Assembly (NCBI RefSeq): GCF_001544535.1
Contig: NZ_FCON02000007.1
Coordinates: 1-64,000, forward strand
Direction of reading: 5' to 3'
From: Caballeronia choica
GTDB taxonomy: Bacteria > Pseudomonadota > Gammaproteobacteria > Burkholderiales > Burkholderiaceae
Length of the DNA stretch: 64,000 bases
Part shown: positions 26,388 to 36,200 of the stretch, piece after piece
Numbering within the stretch: position 1 is the first letter of the stretch
How the letters are laid out: each line of letters starts with the position of its first letter
The notes under the pieces: model-generated
What the model saw: only the letters and a program-made list of their open reading frames with translations
Databases searched by the model: none
What the model was told of the DNA's origin: nothing
Position numbers and translations under genes: made by a program

Positions 26388-27428
26388 TCAGTTTCCCGGG
26401 AACATCCGGTTCCAGTCCCGCTTCATGTCGACGACGATCCAGCCGTTGCCCGGCGCCGCGTCGAGAGCCTTGTCGAGTCTTCCGACTTTCGAGGTGCGGT
26501 CGTATGCATACTCTCGCGCTGCATCCGTATGGTGAATGATCACGCCGAGCCGGGCGCCCTTTCCGCTCGTCGTCCATCTGAGCATTTGCAGGTCGCCGTC
26601 CGAATTGCCAAACGCCGCGACGGGCCTCCTGCCGATGACCCTCTGGATCGTGATCGGCTTGCCCGGACCGTCGTCCACGTTTTCCACCTTTCCGATGCGC
26701 ATGAGCGTCGGTTGGCCAGCGACTTCGGTGTACTGGTACTTGATGCTGCTGCCGATGACTTGTTCAGGCGGGATACCATACGCCCGCTCTGCGAATCCGC
26801 GCATGAATTCGACACCGCCGCCTGACACGATGAATGTCTTGAAGCCATTTGCCCGCATATAGCTCAAAACTTCCAGCATCGGTTGATAGACGAGTTCGGG
26901 ATACGTCCTGCCGAAGCGCTTGTCGCGCGCGGAGGCCAGCCAGTCGCGCGCCTGCACGGCGAATTGATCGGAGCTCATTCCCGCGTGGGTCGCCATGATC
27001 AGCTTCATCGCGTTCGCTTCGCCGTTCTTCGCGAACACACCGGCCATGTTGCCGGCGAGCGCCGAGCGATAGGGCTCCTGGCTGCGCCATTCAGGATGCT
27101 GGGGCGCCAGCGCCTGAAGCCGCTGGAGTGCAAACACGAACTGCACGTACGCAGGCTGTTCTATCCATAGCGTGCCATCGTCGTCGAAGACGGCAATCCG
27201 CTCGGGCGGCGGCACGAAGTCGGCCGAGCCGGCAGTCGTCGTCTTTCGAACGAAGTCGACGATGGCTTTCTTTTGAGCCGTGTCGTTCCATGAAGGAAGA
27301 GGATCGACAGCGACGGCGCCGGGCTGCCCGGCGTCCCGGCCCGCAGGCACGGAACCGCACGCCGCCAGTGCGCATGCGAGCGCGAGACACGCGGACAGCC
27401 GACACGCGACGTCCATCAATCGGATCAT
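26388..27428 (-). CDS. HAD-superfamily phosphatase-like lipoprotein
   Basis: 346 aa. The N-terminus 'LSACLALACALAACGS' contains a lipobox LAAC, so it is probably anchored in the envelope. HAD motif I is 'IAVFDDDGTLWIEQP' (DxDGT), motif II is 'TFIVSGGGVEFMRGFAE', and motif IV is 'VAAFGNSDGDLQMLRW'. The family is related to phosphoserine-phosphatase-like haloacid dehalogenases. ATG 27428 follows GAGGAAAG by a few bases. The substrate is unknown. Confidence 0.88.
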   Translation of the reverse strand: MIRLMDVACRLSACLALACALAACGSVPAGRDAGQPGAVAVDPLPSWNDTAQKKAIVDFVRKTTTAGSADFVPPPERIAVFDDDGTLWIEQPAYVQFVFALQRLQALAPQHPEWRSQEPYRSALAGNMAGVFAKNGEANAMKLIMATHAGMSSDQFAVQARDWLASARDKRFGRTYPELVYQPMLEVLSYMRANGFKTFIVSGGGVEFMRGFAERAYGIPPEQVIGSSIKYQYTEVAGQPTLMRIGKVENVDDGPGKPITIQRVIGRRPVAAFGNSDGDLQMLRWTTSGKGARLGVIIHHTDAAREYAYDRTSKVGRLDKALDAAPGNGWIVVDMKRDWNRMFPGN

Positions 27429-27958
27429 TTTCCTTTCCTCCTCAGCGATTCCGCCTGAATACGCGATGGACGGCGAGGAGATCGCGTTATCAGGCGCGTT
27501 GATTCGCCTTAGATGAATCCTGTTCAATACCAGGGTCGGCACGCGTCTGATAAGTGCTCGGAAGATTGTGGTGCAGCCGCTATGGCTTTTCAATGAGACT
27601 TTGGTCCAATAGCGGAGATTGTTCTGCAATGCTATTTCAATGCGCTTTGTGATTCATGAATCTAATCCACAAGCTAAAATTGATTCGTTGCATTTTTTGT
27701 AACTAGGATAACGATATAAAATGAATCCGCAAAAGCGGTGTTCGAGCGGAGGGCCGTCAAGCGTGCGAGCGACAAGTCACGACGGCAGGGTCGGGAATAC
27801 CAGCAAGGTATCTCCGCCATCGGCCAAACCCACGATGAAGACCTCGCGCCCGAAGTAGCTCGTAGGAGAACCATCAATGGTCCCGAGCGTGTGCGTCACC
27901 TGCTCGTACTGGAAAAGACTGCGGTGACGCTCTGGTTTCTGCGATTTGCGGGGGACGA
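27429..27958. other. Intergenic region; AT-rich promoter zone and a possible remnant
   Basis: 530 bp. About 27600-27720 is markedly AT-rich. From about 27972 to 27771 the minus strand has an open frame of 67 codons without an ATG that reads 'TIDGSPTSYFGREVFIVGLA' near its end. It follows the MFS gene on the same strand and might be a degraded coding segment. I cannot assign a family, so I do not call it a gene. Confidence 0.35.
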
Positions 27959-29302
27959 TCAGGCGTTCTCACGCGGTTTTGACAACAGGGACCGTGGAAA
28001 TGCAATCAGCAAAATGACGGCAGCCGCGACCATGATGAGGCCGACTGCACCCATCGCCATGTTGAGACTCCCGGTCAGACTCTTCACGGCGCCGATGATC
28101 GCGGTACTCGAAAACGCGCCCAGACATCCGATGCTGCTGATCAACGCGATGCCCCCAGGCGCTGCGGTACGCGACAGGTATGTGGTGGGGATGGTCCAGA
28201 ATACGGGTATCGCCCCGTAGAGGCCAGTAGCCGCGACCGCAAGCATCGCCAGCGTCAGCGGCAAGCTGTGGCTGACCTGGCCCAGCAGCATGAAACCAAT
28301 AGCAGAAGCGATCAATGAAAGCGCCGTATGCCAGCGCCGCTCCTGCGTACGATCAGAATGACGGCCAATGGCCCACAATCCGATCGTCGCAGCCAGATAG
28401 GGCAGAGCGGACAACCATCCAATCACGCGTACGTCGTCGACTTCGAGGGTCTTGATGATCGTCGGCACCCAGAAGCTGATGGCAACGGTCGCACAGGTGA
28501 TTGCGAAGTAGCCGAGAATTGCGGCATACATACGCGGATCGTTGAGCACTTCGCTCATCCAGGTTCGCGCATGGACCACGGGCTGCCGCTGCTCGAGGTC
28601 CATCTGGGACGTCACGATGGCTTTTTCGCGCGGCGACAGCCATTGCACCGCCTTGACGTTTTCGCCCAGCACGAACCAGGCAGCCACGCCGAGCGCTACC
28701 GCAGGCAACCCCTCCAGCACGAACAGCAACTGCCACCCCTTGAGCCCGAACAGGCCTGCGAGATCGTGCATGATCCAACCCGCGATCGGTCCGCCGAGAA
28801 GACCTGAAACCGGGATGCCCATCAGAAAGATCGACATCATCCGCGCGCGATAGGCCGACGGAAACCAGTACGTCAGGTACAGGATGACGCCCGGGAAGAA
28901 TCCAGCCTCTGCGGCTCCCAGCGCGAATCGTGCGATGTAGAGCTGAGTCGGCGTGGTCACCAGGAACATGAAGGCCGTGATTGCTCCCCACAGCACCATG
29001 ATTCGCATCAGCGTGGCGCGCGCACCGACGCGCTGCATATAGAGATTGCTCGGTACTTCGAAGATCACATAGCTCAGATAGAAAATGCCGGCGCCAAAGC
29101 CATATACCGCATCACTAAAGCCGAGGTCCTGCATGAACTGCAATTTCGCAAAGCTAAGATTGACTCGATCAAGGAAGCTGACGATATAGCAAAGCAGCAG
29201 AAACGGCATGATTCGCCAACCAATTTTGCGGTAGGTCCGGGTCGTTTCTTCCGGCGTGTAGGCAAGCGCCTCGTTTGCGTGAGGCGCGAGTGTCGTGTCC
29301 AT
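27959..29302 (-). CDS. MFS transporter, anion:cation symporter (ACS) family
   Basis: 447 aa, twelve membrane segments. ACS features are 'YIVSFLDRVNLSFAKLQFMQ' after the first helix, 'EVPSNLYMQRVGARATLMRI', 'GAAEAGFFPGVILYLTYWFP' and 'RARMMSIFLMGIPVSGLLGG'. Members import organic anions such as tartrate, glucarate and aromatic acids. It is in line with a CoA-transferase gene and diverges from a dehydratase/ligase operon, so it is the likely uptake step for that pathway's acid. Confidence 0.9.
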   Translation of the reverse strand: MDTTLAPHANEALAYTPEETTRTYRKIGWRIMPFLLLCYIVSFLDRVNLSFAKLQFMQDLGFSDAVYGFGAGIFYLSYVIFEVPSNLYMQRVGARATLMRIMVLWGAITAFMFLVTTPTQLYIARFALGAAEAGFFPGVILYLTYWFPSAYRARMMSIFLMGIPVSGLLGGPIAGWIMHDLAGLFGLKGWQLLFVLEGLPAVALGVAAWFVLGENVKAVQWLSPREKAIVTSQMDLEQRQPVVHARTWMSEVLNDPRMYAAILGYFAITCATVAISFWVPTIIKTLEVDDVRVIGWLSALPYLAATIGLWAIGRHSDRTQERRWHTALSLIASAIGFMLLGQVSHSLPLTLAMLAVAATGLYGAIPVFWTIPTTYLSRTAAPGGIALISSIGCLGAFSSTAIIGAVKSLTGSLNMAMGAVGLIMVAAAVILLIAFPRSLLSKPRENA

Positions 29303-29352
29303 CGTTGTCTCCTGAATCTATTAGTGTTGTGATGAGGTGCGCAAAACGGGTG

Positions 29353-30489
29353 TCACTCGAAGCGTCCGTGTCGGCAGTCGGTGGCGTCGGAATGCAGCCA
29401 TTCGGCGATAATTTTGTCGATGCCTTCGGTCGCCGGTGCTTGCGGCGGGGTCGGCATGGGTGGACGGGTGCGGCTGAAGCGTGGCGCAGGGGCTGGCTGC
29501 ACGACGCCGTCGACGTCGACGAAGACACCACGCTCCTTCATGTGCGGGTGATGCGGCGCCTCTTCAAAGGAGAGCACGGGCGCGAAGCACACGTCGGTGC
29601 CTTCGAGCAGTTCGCACCAGGCCTCACGGCTGCGTGTACGAAACACCTGCGCGAACACTTCGCGAGACCGGCTCCAGGTTCGCGGGTCATGCTGTGCGCC
29701 GATCTGCGCCGGGTCGATACCCATGCGCTCCAGCAACTCGGCGTGAAAGCGCGCCTCGATCGGTCCGACTGAGATCCACTTGCCGTCCGCGCATTCATAG
29801 ACGTTATAGAAATACGCACCCGAATCGAGAACATTGTGGCCGCGCTCTGCGTGCCACTTGCCGGCGGCCACCATGCCGTAGAAGAACGTCGCCATTGACG
29901 TCGTCCCATCGACGATTGCAGCGTCGACGACCTGGCCTTTGCCCGACTTGCCAGTCTCCAGCAACGCCGCAAGCATGCCCATGGCGAGATAAAGGGCGCC
30001 CCCGCCGAAGTCGCCAAGCAGCGCCAGCGGGACGGTGGGAGATTGCCCAGCGAGTCCAATGGCGTTTAGCGCACCGCTCAGGGAGATGTAATTGATGTCG
30101 TGTCCAGCCGCGTGGGCAAGCGGACCCGTTTGCCCCCAACCGGTGATGCGCCCATAGACGAGCCGCGGATTGCGCTCGAGGCAGATTTCAGGCCCGAGAC
30201 CGAGGCGCTCTGTTACACCCGGACGAAAACCTTCGATCAAGGCATCGGCATGGTCGATCAGCTCAAGCGCCTGCCTGATCGCAGCGGGATCTTTCAGGTC
30301 GAGGGCAACGGCTTTTCGGTTGCGCAGCAGCAGGTTATATCGCAAGGGGCGCTTGACCCCTAAATCCACCGGCTCCGCCCGGTCGATGCGCAATACCTCG
30401 GCCCCCATATCCGCAAGCAGCATCGCGGCCATCGGTCCGGGGCCGATGCCCCCCAGTTCGACGATCTTCAGGCCAGCAAGTGGTCCCAT
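29353..30489 (-). CDS. CaiB/BaiF-type (family III) CoA transferase, AMACR-like
   Basis: 378 aa. It opens [20 protein letters not shown] with '[17 protein letters not shown]' and '[19 protein letters not shown]'. The catalytic Asp is in '[19 protein letters not shown]' and '[13 protein letters not shown]' precedes it. These residues match the alpha-methylacyl-CoA racemase branch of the family more than formyl-CoA transferases. It could epimerise a 2-methylacyl-CoA or transfer CoA. The C-terminal end is divergently positioned against the SDR operon through a shared operator region. Confidence 0.9.
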   Translation of the reverse strand: MGPLAGLKIVELGGIGPGPMAAMLLADMGAEVLRIDRAEPVDLGVKRPLRYNLLLRNRKAVALDLKDPAAIRQALELIDHADALIEGFRPGVTERLGLGPEICLERNPRLVYGRITGWGQTGPLAHAAGHDINYISLSGALNAIGLAGQSPTVPLALLGDFGGGALYLAMGMLAALLETGKSGKGQVVDAAIVDGTTSMATFFYGMVAAGKWHAERGHNVLDSGAYFYNVYECADGKWISVGPIEARFHAELLERMGIDPAQIGAQHDPRTWSRSREVFAQVFRTRSREAWCELLEGTDVCFAPVLSFEEAPHHPHMKERGVFVDVDGVVQPAPAPRFSRTRPPMPTPPQAPATEGIDKIIAEWLHSDATDCRHGRFE

Positions 30490-30600
30490 TTCTATCTCCT
30501 CATACTAAAACTGAAACTGCGGCGTGCCTGTCCGGCTCATTCAAGCGTTGCGAATCGAGCGCGGTGGAAATTACGGTATATGGTGGACTATAACGACAGG

Positions 30601-30656
30601 TCGAAATTATTGCGAGATATTTCGATATAACGTACACTACTACGGTAGGTCGAAAT
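30601..30656. promoter_or_regulatory. Probable IclR-type operator with palindrome and extra half-site
   Basis: TCGAAAT (30601-30607), 11 bases, ATTTCGA (30619-30625) form a perfect 7+7 bp inverted repeat. A third copy of TCGAAAT lies at 30650-30656, in direct orientation 49 bp downstream of the first. Both direct copies are preceded by AGG. The site sits between the divergent CoA-transferase and SDR genes in an AT-rich promoter zone. The operon encodes an IclR regulator, the natural candidate. Confidence 0.65.
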
Positions 30657-30715
30657 ATTGAAAACGAGTGAACCGGCATCTGCACGGCTCACATCGATTA
30701 ACGGAGGAGGCATTC

Positions 30716-31468
30716 ATGGATCTGGGACTGAACGGACGCGTCGCAATCGTGACGGGATCGGGGCGAGGCATCGGAAAGGCGGCGCTGCATGCGCTCGGCC
30801 GGGAAGGCGCGAAGATTGTCGTCACCGACATCAACGGCGAACTCGTAGCGGCAACGCAGGCGGAATTGAGCGACGCGGGCTTCGAAGCTATCGGCGTCGC
30901 TGCGGACGTCTGTAACGAAGGCGACGTCGCTCGCCTCGTCGAGCAAACCGTGGCGGCGTTTGGCAAGGTCGACATTCTTGTCAACAACGCCGGCTTTACG
31001 CGCGACAAATATCTGACGAAGATGCCCACTGAAGATTGGGATGCGGTCGTCAATACCGTGCTGAAGGGCTCGTACCTGTGCACGAAGGCCGCACTGCCGT
31101 CGATGATGGAACAGCGCTGGGGACGCATCATCAACATTTCGTCGCGCGCGCACTTCGGGAACCCCGGCCAGGCGAACTATTCGGCCGCAAAGGCCGGCTT
31201 GCTCGGGTTCACAAGCGCGCTGGCGCTGGAGCAGGGCAAGTACAACATCACCGTGAATGCCATCGCACCCGGGTTCGTCGAGACGGAACTCGTCAAGGCG
31301 CTGCCCACTTACGAGCGGTTGCGCGACGCGGCGCTTGCGCGCAATCCGCTGCCGCGGCTCGGCACCCCTGAGGACATCGCGGACGCCGTCACGTGGCTCG
31401 CGTCGGACAGGGCGGGATACATCACCGGCGAAACGCTGCACGTAACCGGCGGCCGCTACTCATCGTAA
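30716..31468 (+). CDS. Short-chain dehydrogenase/reductase (FabG-like)
   Basis: 250 aa. Classical SDR: 'VTGSGRGIGKAAL' (cofactor Gly motif), 'ILVNNAGFTRD', 'INISSRAHFGNPGQANYSAAK' (catalytic Ser, Tyr and Lys) and 'NAIAPGFVETELV'. It probably oxidises or reduces a 3-hydroxy/3-oxoacyl-CoA. ATG 30716 has GGAGGAGG upstream. First gene of a six-gene operon ending with IclR. Confidence 0.92.
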   Translation: MDLGLNGRVAIVTGSGRGIGKAALHALGREGAKIVVTDINGELVAATQAELSDAGFEAIGVAADVCNEGDVARLVEQTVAAFGKVDILVNNAGFTRDKYLTKMPTEDWDAVVNTVLKGSYLCTKAALPSMMEQRWGRIINISSRAHFGNPGQANYSAAKAGLLGFTSALALEQGKYNITVNAIAPGFVETELVKALPTYERLRDAALARNPLPRLGTPEDIADAVTWLASDRAGYITGETLHVTGGRYSS

Positions 31469-31479
31469 GGAGTTAATCC

Positions 31480-31986
31480 ATGCAAACCGCCATTGCCTCT
31501 CAACCCCAGGTGCAGCCGCTGCGCCTTGCCGTTCACAACTGGGACACGCTGTACGAAGGCCTGACGTTCGAGTCGCGCGGACGTACCGTTACCGAGGCCG
31601 ATGTGGTCGCATTCAGTGGCTTGTCGGGTGACTTCAACCGCATCCATACCGACCGCGAATACGCCAGATCGACACCCTATGGCGAGCGCATCGCGCACGG
31701 GTTGCTTGTGTTGTCGATCCTCTCGGGCCTGACGACGCAGGCCGATGGCTATCGTGCAATCGAACCATCGATCGTCGCGATGCGTGACATCGCATGCCGG
31801 TTTCCCCGCCCGACACTAATCGGAGACACAATTTTTGTCCGCGTGACCGTACTTGAGAAGAAGGATACCGGGAAGGTCGACCGGGGTGATGTGACGTTCC
31901 GCCGGGAAGCCATTAACCAGCGCGGCGAGGTGGTCGCGCAGGCCGACTTCCGGATGATTCTGCGCAAGGAAGGAGCAGTCGCATGA
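31480..31986 (+). CDS. MaoC-like acyl-CoA dehydratase
   Basis: 168 aa. The hotdog core 'VVAFSGLSGDFNRIHTDREYA' (D-x-N-x-x-H, quoted as parts) is followed by 'YGERIAHGLLVLSILSGLTT'. It hydrates an enoyl-CoA. It starts eleven bp after the SDR stop and overlaps the next gene by four bases. With the citryl-CoA-lyase-like gene downstream, the order hydration then aldol cleavage resembles itaconate degradation, which is an inference. Confidence 0.88.
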   Translation: MQTAIASQPQVQPLRLAVHNWDTLYEGLTFESRGRTVTEADVVAFSGLSGDFNRIHTDREYARSTPYGERIAHGLLVLSILSGLTTQADGYRAIEPSIVAMRDIACRFPRPTLIGDTIFVRVTVLEKKDTGKVDRGDVTFRREAINQRGEVVAQADFRMILRKEGAVA

Positions 31987-34145
31987 GTGTGTTCCCCAGT
32001 CTCGAAAGGCTTGTCGAGCCCCGCAGTGTCGTCATCGTGGGCGCGTCGTCCCGCGAAGGAAGCCAGGGCCACCGGCTGGTCATGAACGTCCTCGAGCATT
32101 CACGCTTTGCGGGCGACGTCCATCTGGTGAATCCGTCAGGCCTTTCGATCTGCGGGCGGCCGTGCTGGCCGTCGATCGATGCTGTCCCAGCGGGTGACAT
32201 CGACGTCGCGCTCGTGATCGTCAACGCGTCGCGGGTGATGGAAGCGCTTCGTCAGTGCGCGGCGCGCGGCATCCCGTTCGCGATCGTGATGAGCTCCGGA
32301 TTCGCGGAAGCGGATGAGGCAGGCAAGGCGCTCGAAGCCGAAATTGCAGACCTGTGCCGTGCTACCGGACTTCGCGTGTACGGTCCCAACTGCCCGGGAT
32401 TTGTGAACGTGCGTGACCGGATCGGGCTGACGTTTTCCCCGGCGTTCAAGGACGATCTCAACGGCGGAGCCATTGGGCTCGCCACCCAGGGCGGCGGTCT
32501 CGGGCGCAACGTATTGCAGAGTTTGAGCTACGGCGAGGGTGTGGGCCTTTGGTTCTCGGCCGGCAACGAGGTCGATCTGGGCGTGCCTGATTTCATCGCG
32601 CATATGGCAACGGATCCGCGTATCAGCGTGATTGCGGTCTTGATGGAGGGCATCAAGGACGGCCGCAAACTGATCGATGCGCTCAAGCTCGCTCGCGAGA
32701 ACGCAAAGCCGGTGGTGATCCTGAAGGTCGGACGCTCCGAGTTGGGGGTGCGCGCCGCGCAGTCGCACACGGCTTCCATTGCCGGGTCGGCGGCGGTCAA
32801 TAGCGCGGTGTTTCGCCAATATGGCGCAATCGAAGTCGACGATCTGAGCGAACTGGCGGCCGTGTCGAAGCTGTGCCTGCGCGCACGCACGTTGGGCGGT
32901 GATGGCGTGTGTGTCTTGAGCTTTTCGGGAGGCGCGTGCGCGCTGGCCGCCGATGCTGTCGGCGCGGCCCAGTTGCCAATGGCATCGCTGCACGAGCAGA
33001 CGACGGCTGCGCTGCGCGAGGTGTTGCCGGCGTTTGCCAGCGTCGCGAATCCAGTGGACACCACCGCAGACATCATGCGCGACTCCGCCATGACGAGCGC
33101 CTGCCTGCGCACCCTGTGTGAAGAGCCGAATGTCGGCGCGGTGCTGTTTCCGATTCCGATGGACTATGGCGACATTACGGGTGCGATGGCGTCCGCCATC
33201 GTCGAGGCGAGCCGCACGTCGAAAGCCGTGGTGGTGCCCGTCTGGATGAGCCGTCGCATGGGCAAGGGGTTCCAGATGCTGGAGTCGAACGGTCTTCAGC
33301 CTTTTCTTTCCGTGACTGAGGCCGTGCGCGCACTCAAGAAGGTACACGACTGGCGTGCGGGTCAGATATCAGCGTGTGCCGCACAGACTCCGGCTGCGCA
33401 TGGCGACACCGGTGTTTCCGGGGGCGCCGAAGTCGGGCAAGGCCAGATGGTCGGGGCCACCCCTGCGTTGACGGAAGTGGATGCCAAGCGCCTGCTGGGC
33501 CGTCACGGCATCGTTGTCCCCTCGGGCGAACTGACGATGAGTGCGGCGGCTGCAGCCGAGACGGCAACACGCATCGGGTTTCCGTGTGTGATGAAAGTCG
33601 TGAGCCCCGACATCGCGCACAAGACCGAAGCCGGCGGCGTGCGTCTGAACCTGGAGACGGCAGCGGATGCGCGCACGGCCTACGACGAAATCGTGGCTAA
33701 CGCCGGGCGCTACCGACCGGACGCAATCGTCGAAGGCGTGCTCGTCGAGCGAATGTTGCCCCCAGGCGGCCGGGAGATGCTCGTCGGCGTGCATCGGGAC
33801 GAGGCTTTTGGTCCGGTTCTGACCGTCGGGCTGGGCGGCATATTGGTCGAAGTGCTCAAGGATGTTTCCCACCGCGTCATTCCCGTCGACCACGCCGACG
33901 CGCGTCGGATGATCGCTGAATTGCGTCATTCGGATCTGCTCGGCGCGGTGCGTGGTCAGCCTCCGGCTGATGTCGAAGCGCTCGCGGCTTTGCTGGTGCA
34001 AGTCTCGGAGTTCGTCGAGCGAGCGCATGGCGCAATTGATCAACTCGACATCAACCCGGTATGGGTCGGCGCGCTCGGAGAGGGTGCGATTGCACTCGAT
34101 GCTCTGATGGTGTTGGCCCAAGGCGCTGACGCAAACGCTCTCTAA
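31983..34145 (+). CDS. NDP-forming acyl-CoA synthetase (acetate--CoA ligase family)
   Basis: 720 aa with the alpha and beta parts fused in one chain. The CoA-binding part (1-130) starts 'LVEPRSVVIVGASSREGSQG', the ligase part has 'GPNCPGFVNVRDRIGLTFSP' and the phosphohistidine region 'AAQSHTASIAGSAAVNSAVF'. An ATP-grasp part from about residue 500 has 'GFPCVMKVVSPDIAHKTEAG' and 'GREMLVGVHRDEAFGPVLTV'. It makes acyl-CoA with ATP to ADP. A linker of about 30 residues ('CAAQTPAAHGDTGVSGG') separates the halves. It is a second, transferase-independent way of activating the substrate acid. Confidence 0.92.
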   Translation: MSVFPSLERLVEPRSVVIVGASSREGSQGHRLVMNVLEHSRFAGDVHLVNPSGLSICGRPCWPSIDAVPAGDIDVALVIVNASRVMEALRQCAARGIPFAIVMSSGFAEADEAGKALEAEIADLCRATGLRVYGPNCPGFVNVRDRIGLTFSPAFKDDLNGGAIGLATQGGGLGRNVLQSLSYGEGVGLWFSAGNEVDLGVPDFIAHMATDPRISVIAVLMEGIKDGRKLIDALKLARENAKPVVILKVGRSELGVRAAQSHTASIAGSAAVNSAVFRQYGAIEVDDLSELAAVSKLCLRARTLGGDGVCVLSFSGGACALAADAVGAAQLPMASLHEQTTAALREVLPAFASVANPVDTTADIMRDSAMTSACLRTLCEEPNVGAVLFPIPMDYGDITGAMASAIVEASRTSKAVVVPVWMSRRMGKGFQMLESNGLQPFLSVTEAVRALKKVHDWRAGQISACAAQTPAAHGDTGVSGGAEVGQGQMVGATPALTEVDAKRLLGRHGIVVPSGELTMSAAAAAETATRIGFPCVMKVVSPDIAHKTEAGGVRLNLETAADARTAYDEIVANAGRYRPDAIVEGVLVERMLPPGGREMLVGVHRDEAFGPVLTVGLGGILVEVLKDVSHRVIPVDHADARRMIAELRHSDLLGAVRGQPPADVEALAALLVQVSEFVERAHGAIDQLDINPVWVGALGEGAIALDALMVLAQGADANAL

Positions 34146-34179
34146 TACGGCTCATTCAATTCAAATCAAGGAAAACGAC

Positions 34180-34956
34180 GTGACGATTCAAACCCAGATT
34201 GGCTATGCAACCGTGCAGGACATCTTCGTGCGCGGCAAGAACCTTTCCACGGAAATTATCCCGAATACCGATTTCGTCGACATGGTCTGTCTGTGCATGC
34301 TTGGCAAGACGCCCGATGCCAACTTCAAGCGCATGATCAATGTGCTCCTCGTGACCTCGACGGATCACGGCTTCACGCCGAGTTCGATGGCCAGCCGCCT
34401 CACGATTCTCGGCGCTCCCGAGTCGCTACAGGGCGCAGTGGCAGCCGGCCTGCTGGGTGCAGGCGATCGTTACCTCGGCGTGACGCAGAACGTCGCATCG
34501 ATGCTGCAGATCGAGAGTGAGGGCCTTGCTGCCAACGCGCCGCAGTTCGAATTCGACGCGCGCGCCAGAGATCTACTTGCTCGCTACAAGGCGGAAAAGC
34601 GCCGTATCCATGGTGTGGGTCATCCGATTCACGTCGACGGCGATCCGCGGGTACCGGCGCTGCGCAAGATCTCTCAGGAAACCGGGTACTACCGTAGCGG
34701 CTGGCGGTTGCTCGATGCGATCGAAACAATCAATCGCGTCGAGTTCGATCGCAAACTGCCTATCAATGGCGCGGGAGCCATGGGCGCAGTCGCTGCCGAC
34801 CTCGGCCTCGATCCGCGGGCCGCACGCGGGCTGGCGCTGGTGGGACGCGCTGCGGGCCTCGCTGCGCATATTCTGGAAGAAGTCATGACGCCGACGGCGA
34901 CGGACATGTGGGATCTCGTGCTCGAGGCCGAGGCCGAGGCTGCGTCCAAGGCCTGA
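34180..34956 (+). CDS. Citryl-CoA lyase-like protein (citrate synthase superfamily)
   Basis: 258 aa, about the length of a citrate synthase large domain alone. The active-site features are 'RRIHGVGHPIHVDGDPRV' (His) and 'INGAGAMGAVAADLGLDPRAA' with 'GLALVGRAAGLAAHILEE'. Stand-alone forms cleave citryl-CoA or similar 3-hydroxy-3-carboxyacyl-CoA into acetyl-CoA and a 2-oxo acid. GTG 34180 follows AAGGAAAA. In this operon it would perform the C-C cleavage after hydration. Confidence 0.85.
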   Translation: MTIQTQIGYATVQDIFVRGKNLSTEIIPNTDFVDMVCLCMLGKTPDANFKRMINVLLVTSTDHGFTPSSMASRLTILGAPESLQGAVAAGLLGAGDRYLGVTQNVASMLQIESEGLAANAPQFEFDARARDLLARYKAEKRRIHGVGHPIHVDGDPRVPALRKISQETGYYRSGWRLLDAIETINRVEFDRKLPINGAGAMGAVAADLGLDPRAARGLALVGRAAGLAAHILEEVMTPTATDMWDLVLEAEAEAASKA

Positions 34957-35004
34957 CCAATGCGGCGCGCATGAGCGCGCCGCTCAAAACATAACGGAGA
35001 CAAC

Positions 35005-36159
35005 GTGGAATTTTCACTCGATAGTTTTCAGGTCGAACTGCGCGACGCACTGCGGCGCTACCTTGTGACGGAGGTCGCTCCTCTGGTGGACCGCTATGAA
35101 GCGCAGGGCACACCCGTGCCCCGGGACGTGATCCGCGCAATGCGCGAGTATGGGCTCCTGGGCGGTCTGCTGCCCGAAGCGCAGGGCGGCTTCGGTCTGT
35201 CAATGGTGACCTACGGCACGCTGATCGCGGAAGTGGCGCGGGTGTGGCCGTCGCTTCGCAGCGTGACGAGCACGAGCAACCTCGCGGCGTCGGTGCTCGC
35301 GGACGGCGGCAGCGAGGCGCTGAAGGACACTTATCTGCCGAGGATTCTGCAAGGAGACGCGATCGCGTCCTTCGCGCTGAGCGAACCGGATATCGGCTCC
35401 GATGCGGCGAACGTGCAGACCCGAGCGGACGCCACTTCCGATGGATGGCGAGTCAACGGCCGGAAGCTATACATCAGCAACGGGCCGTTTTGCGACGTTG
35501 GCGTTGTGTTCGTCCGCACGCAGGATGCTCAGGGGCGCAGCGGCGTGTCATGCCTCTTGTTCGAGAGCCGCACATCGGGATTCTCGACGACCTCCTTGCC
35601 GAAGATGGGCATGCATAGCTGTCCGCTGGGCGAGTTGCTGTTCGACGATGTCGTCTTGCCGGCAGGCAACCTGGTGGGTGAACTTGGCAACGGGTTCGCG
35701 CTGGCGAAGAAGTATCTGAATATCGGACGCTGTGTGGTAGCATTTTCAGCCCTTGGAATCGCGGAGGTCGCCTGCGAAGCGGCGGTAAAGTATGCGCAGG
35801 AGCGCGTGCAATTCGGCAAGCCGATCGGGTCCTTCCAGCTTGTCCAGCAGATGATCGCGGACATGATGAGCATGGTGGAAACGTCTCGCCTCTTGTGCTA
35901 TCGCGCCGCAGATGCGCTCGACCGCAAACTGCCCGATAGCCAGATGCTCTGCTCGATGGCCAAGCGTCATGCGACCGACTCTGTATTGCGGGTTGCCGAA
36001 TTGTCTTTGCAAGTCCACGGTGGTGCCGGCTATACCTCGCTGTTCCCGGTCGAGCGTTACTATCGCGACGCCCGACACTTGAGCATCGCCGAAGGCACGA
36101 ACCAGATTCAGGCGATGCTGATCGCTCAAAGTTCTCTCGGCCTTTCCGCCTTGCGCTGA
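35005..36159 (+). CDS. Acyl-CoA dehydrogenase
   Basis: 384 aa. Typical features are 'FALSEPDIGSDAANVQTRA' (FAD contact), 'YISNGPFCDVGVVFVRT', 'QFGKPIGSFQLVQQMIADM' and 'GAGYTSLFPVERYYRDARHL'. The catalytic Glu is probably in 'SIAEGTNQIQAMLIA'. It starts with GTG 35005 after GGAGA. It would introduce the 2,3 double bond needed by the MaoC dehydratase. Glutaryl/methylsuccinyl-CoA-like substrates fit the context. Confidence 0.92.
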   Translation: MEFSLDSFQVELRDALRRYLVTEVAPLVDRYEAQGTPVPRDVIRAMREYGLLGGLLPEAQGGFGLSMVTYGTLIAEVARVWPSLRSVTSTSNLAASVLADGGSEALKDTYLPRILQGDAIASFALSEPDIGSDAANVQTRADATSDGWRVNGRKLYISNGPFCDVGVVFVRTQDAQGRSGVSCLLFESRTSGFSTTSLPKMGMHSCPLGELLFDDVVLPAGNLVGELGNGFALAKKYLNIGRCVVAFSALGIAEVACEAAVKYAQERVQFGKPIGSFQLVQQMIADMMSMVETSRLLCYRAADALDRKLPDSQMLCSMAKRHATDSVLRVAELSLQVHGGAGYTSLFPVERYYRDARHLSIAEGTNQIQAMLIAQSSLGLSALR

Positions 36160-36200
36160 CACGGTCCAGATTACGCTAACCAAAGAACGAGTCCACGAGC

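Noticed and set aside
27771-27972. Open frame with 'TIDGSPTSYFGREVFIVGLA' behind the MFS gene
   Set aside because: No ATG and no family; could be a remnant but equally a chance open frame.
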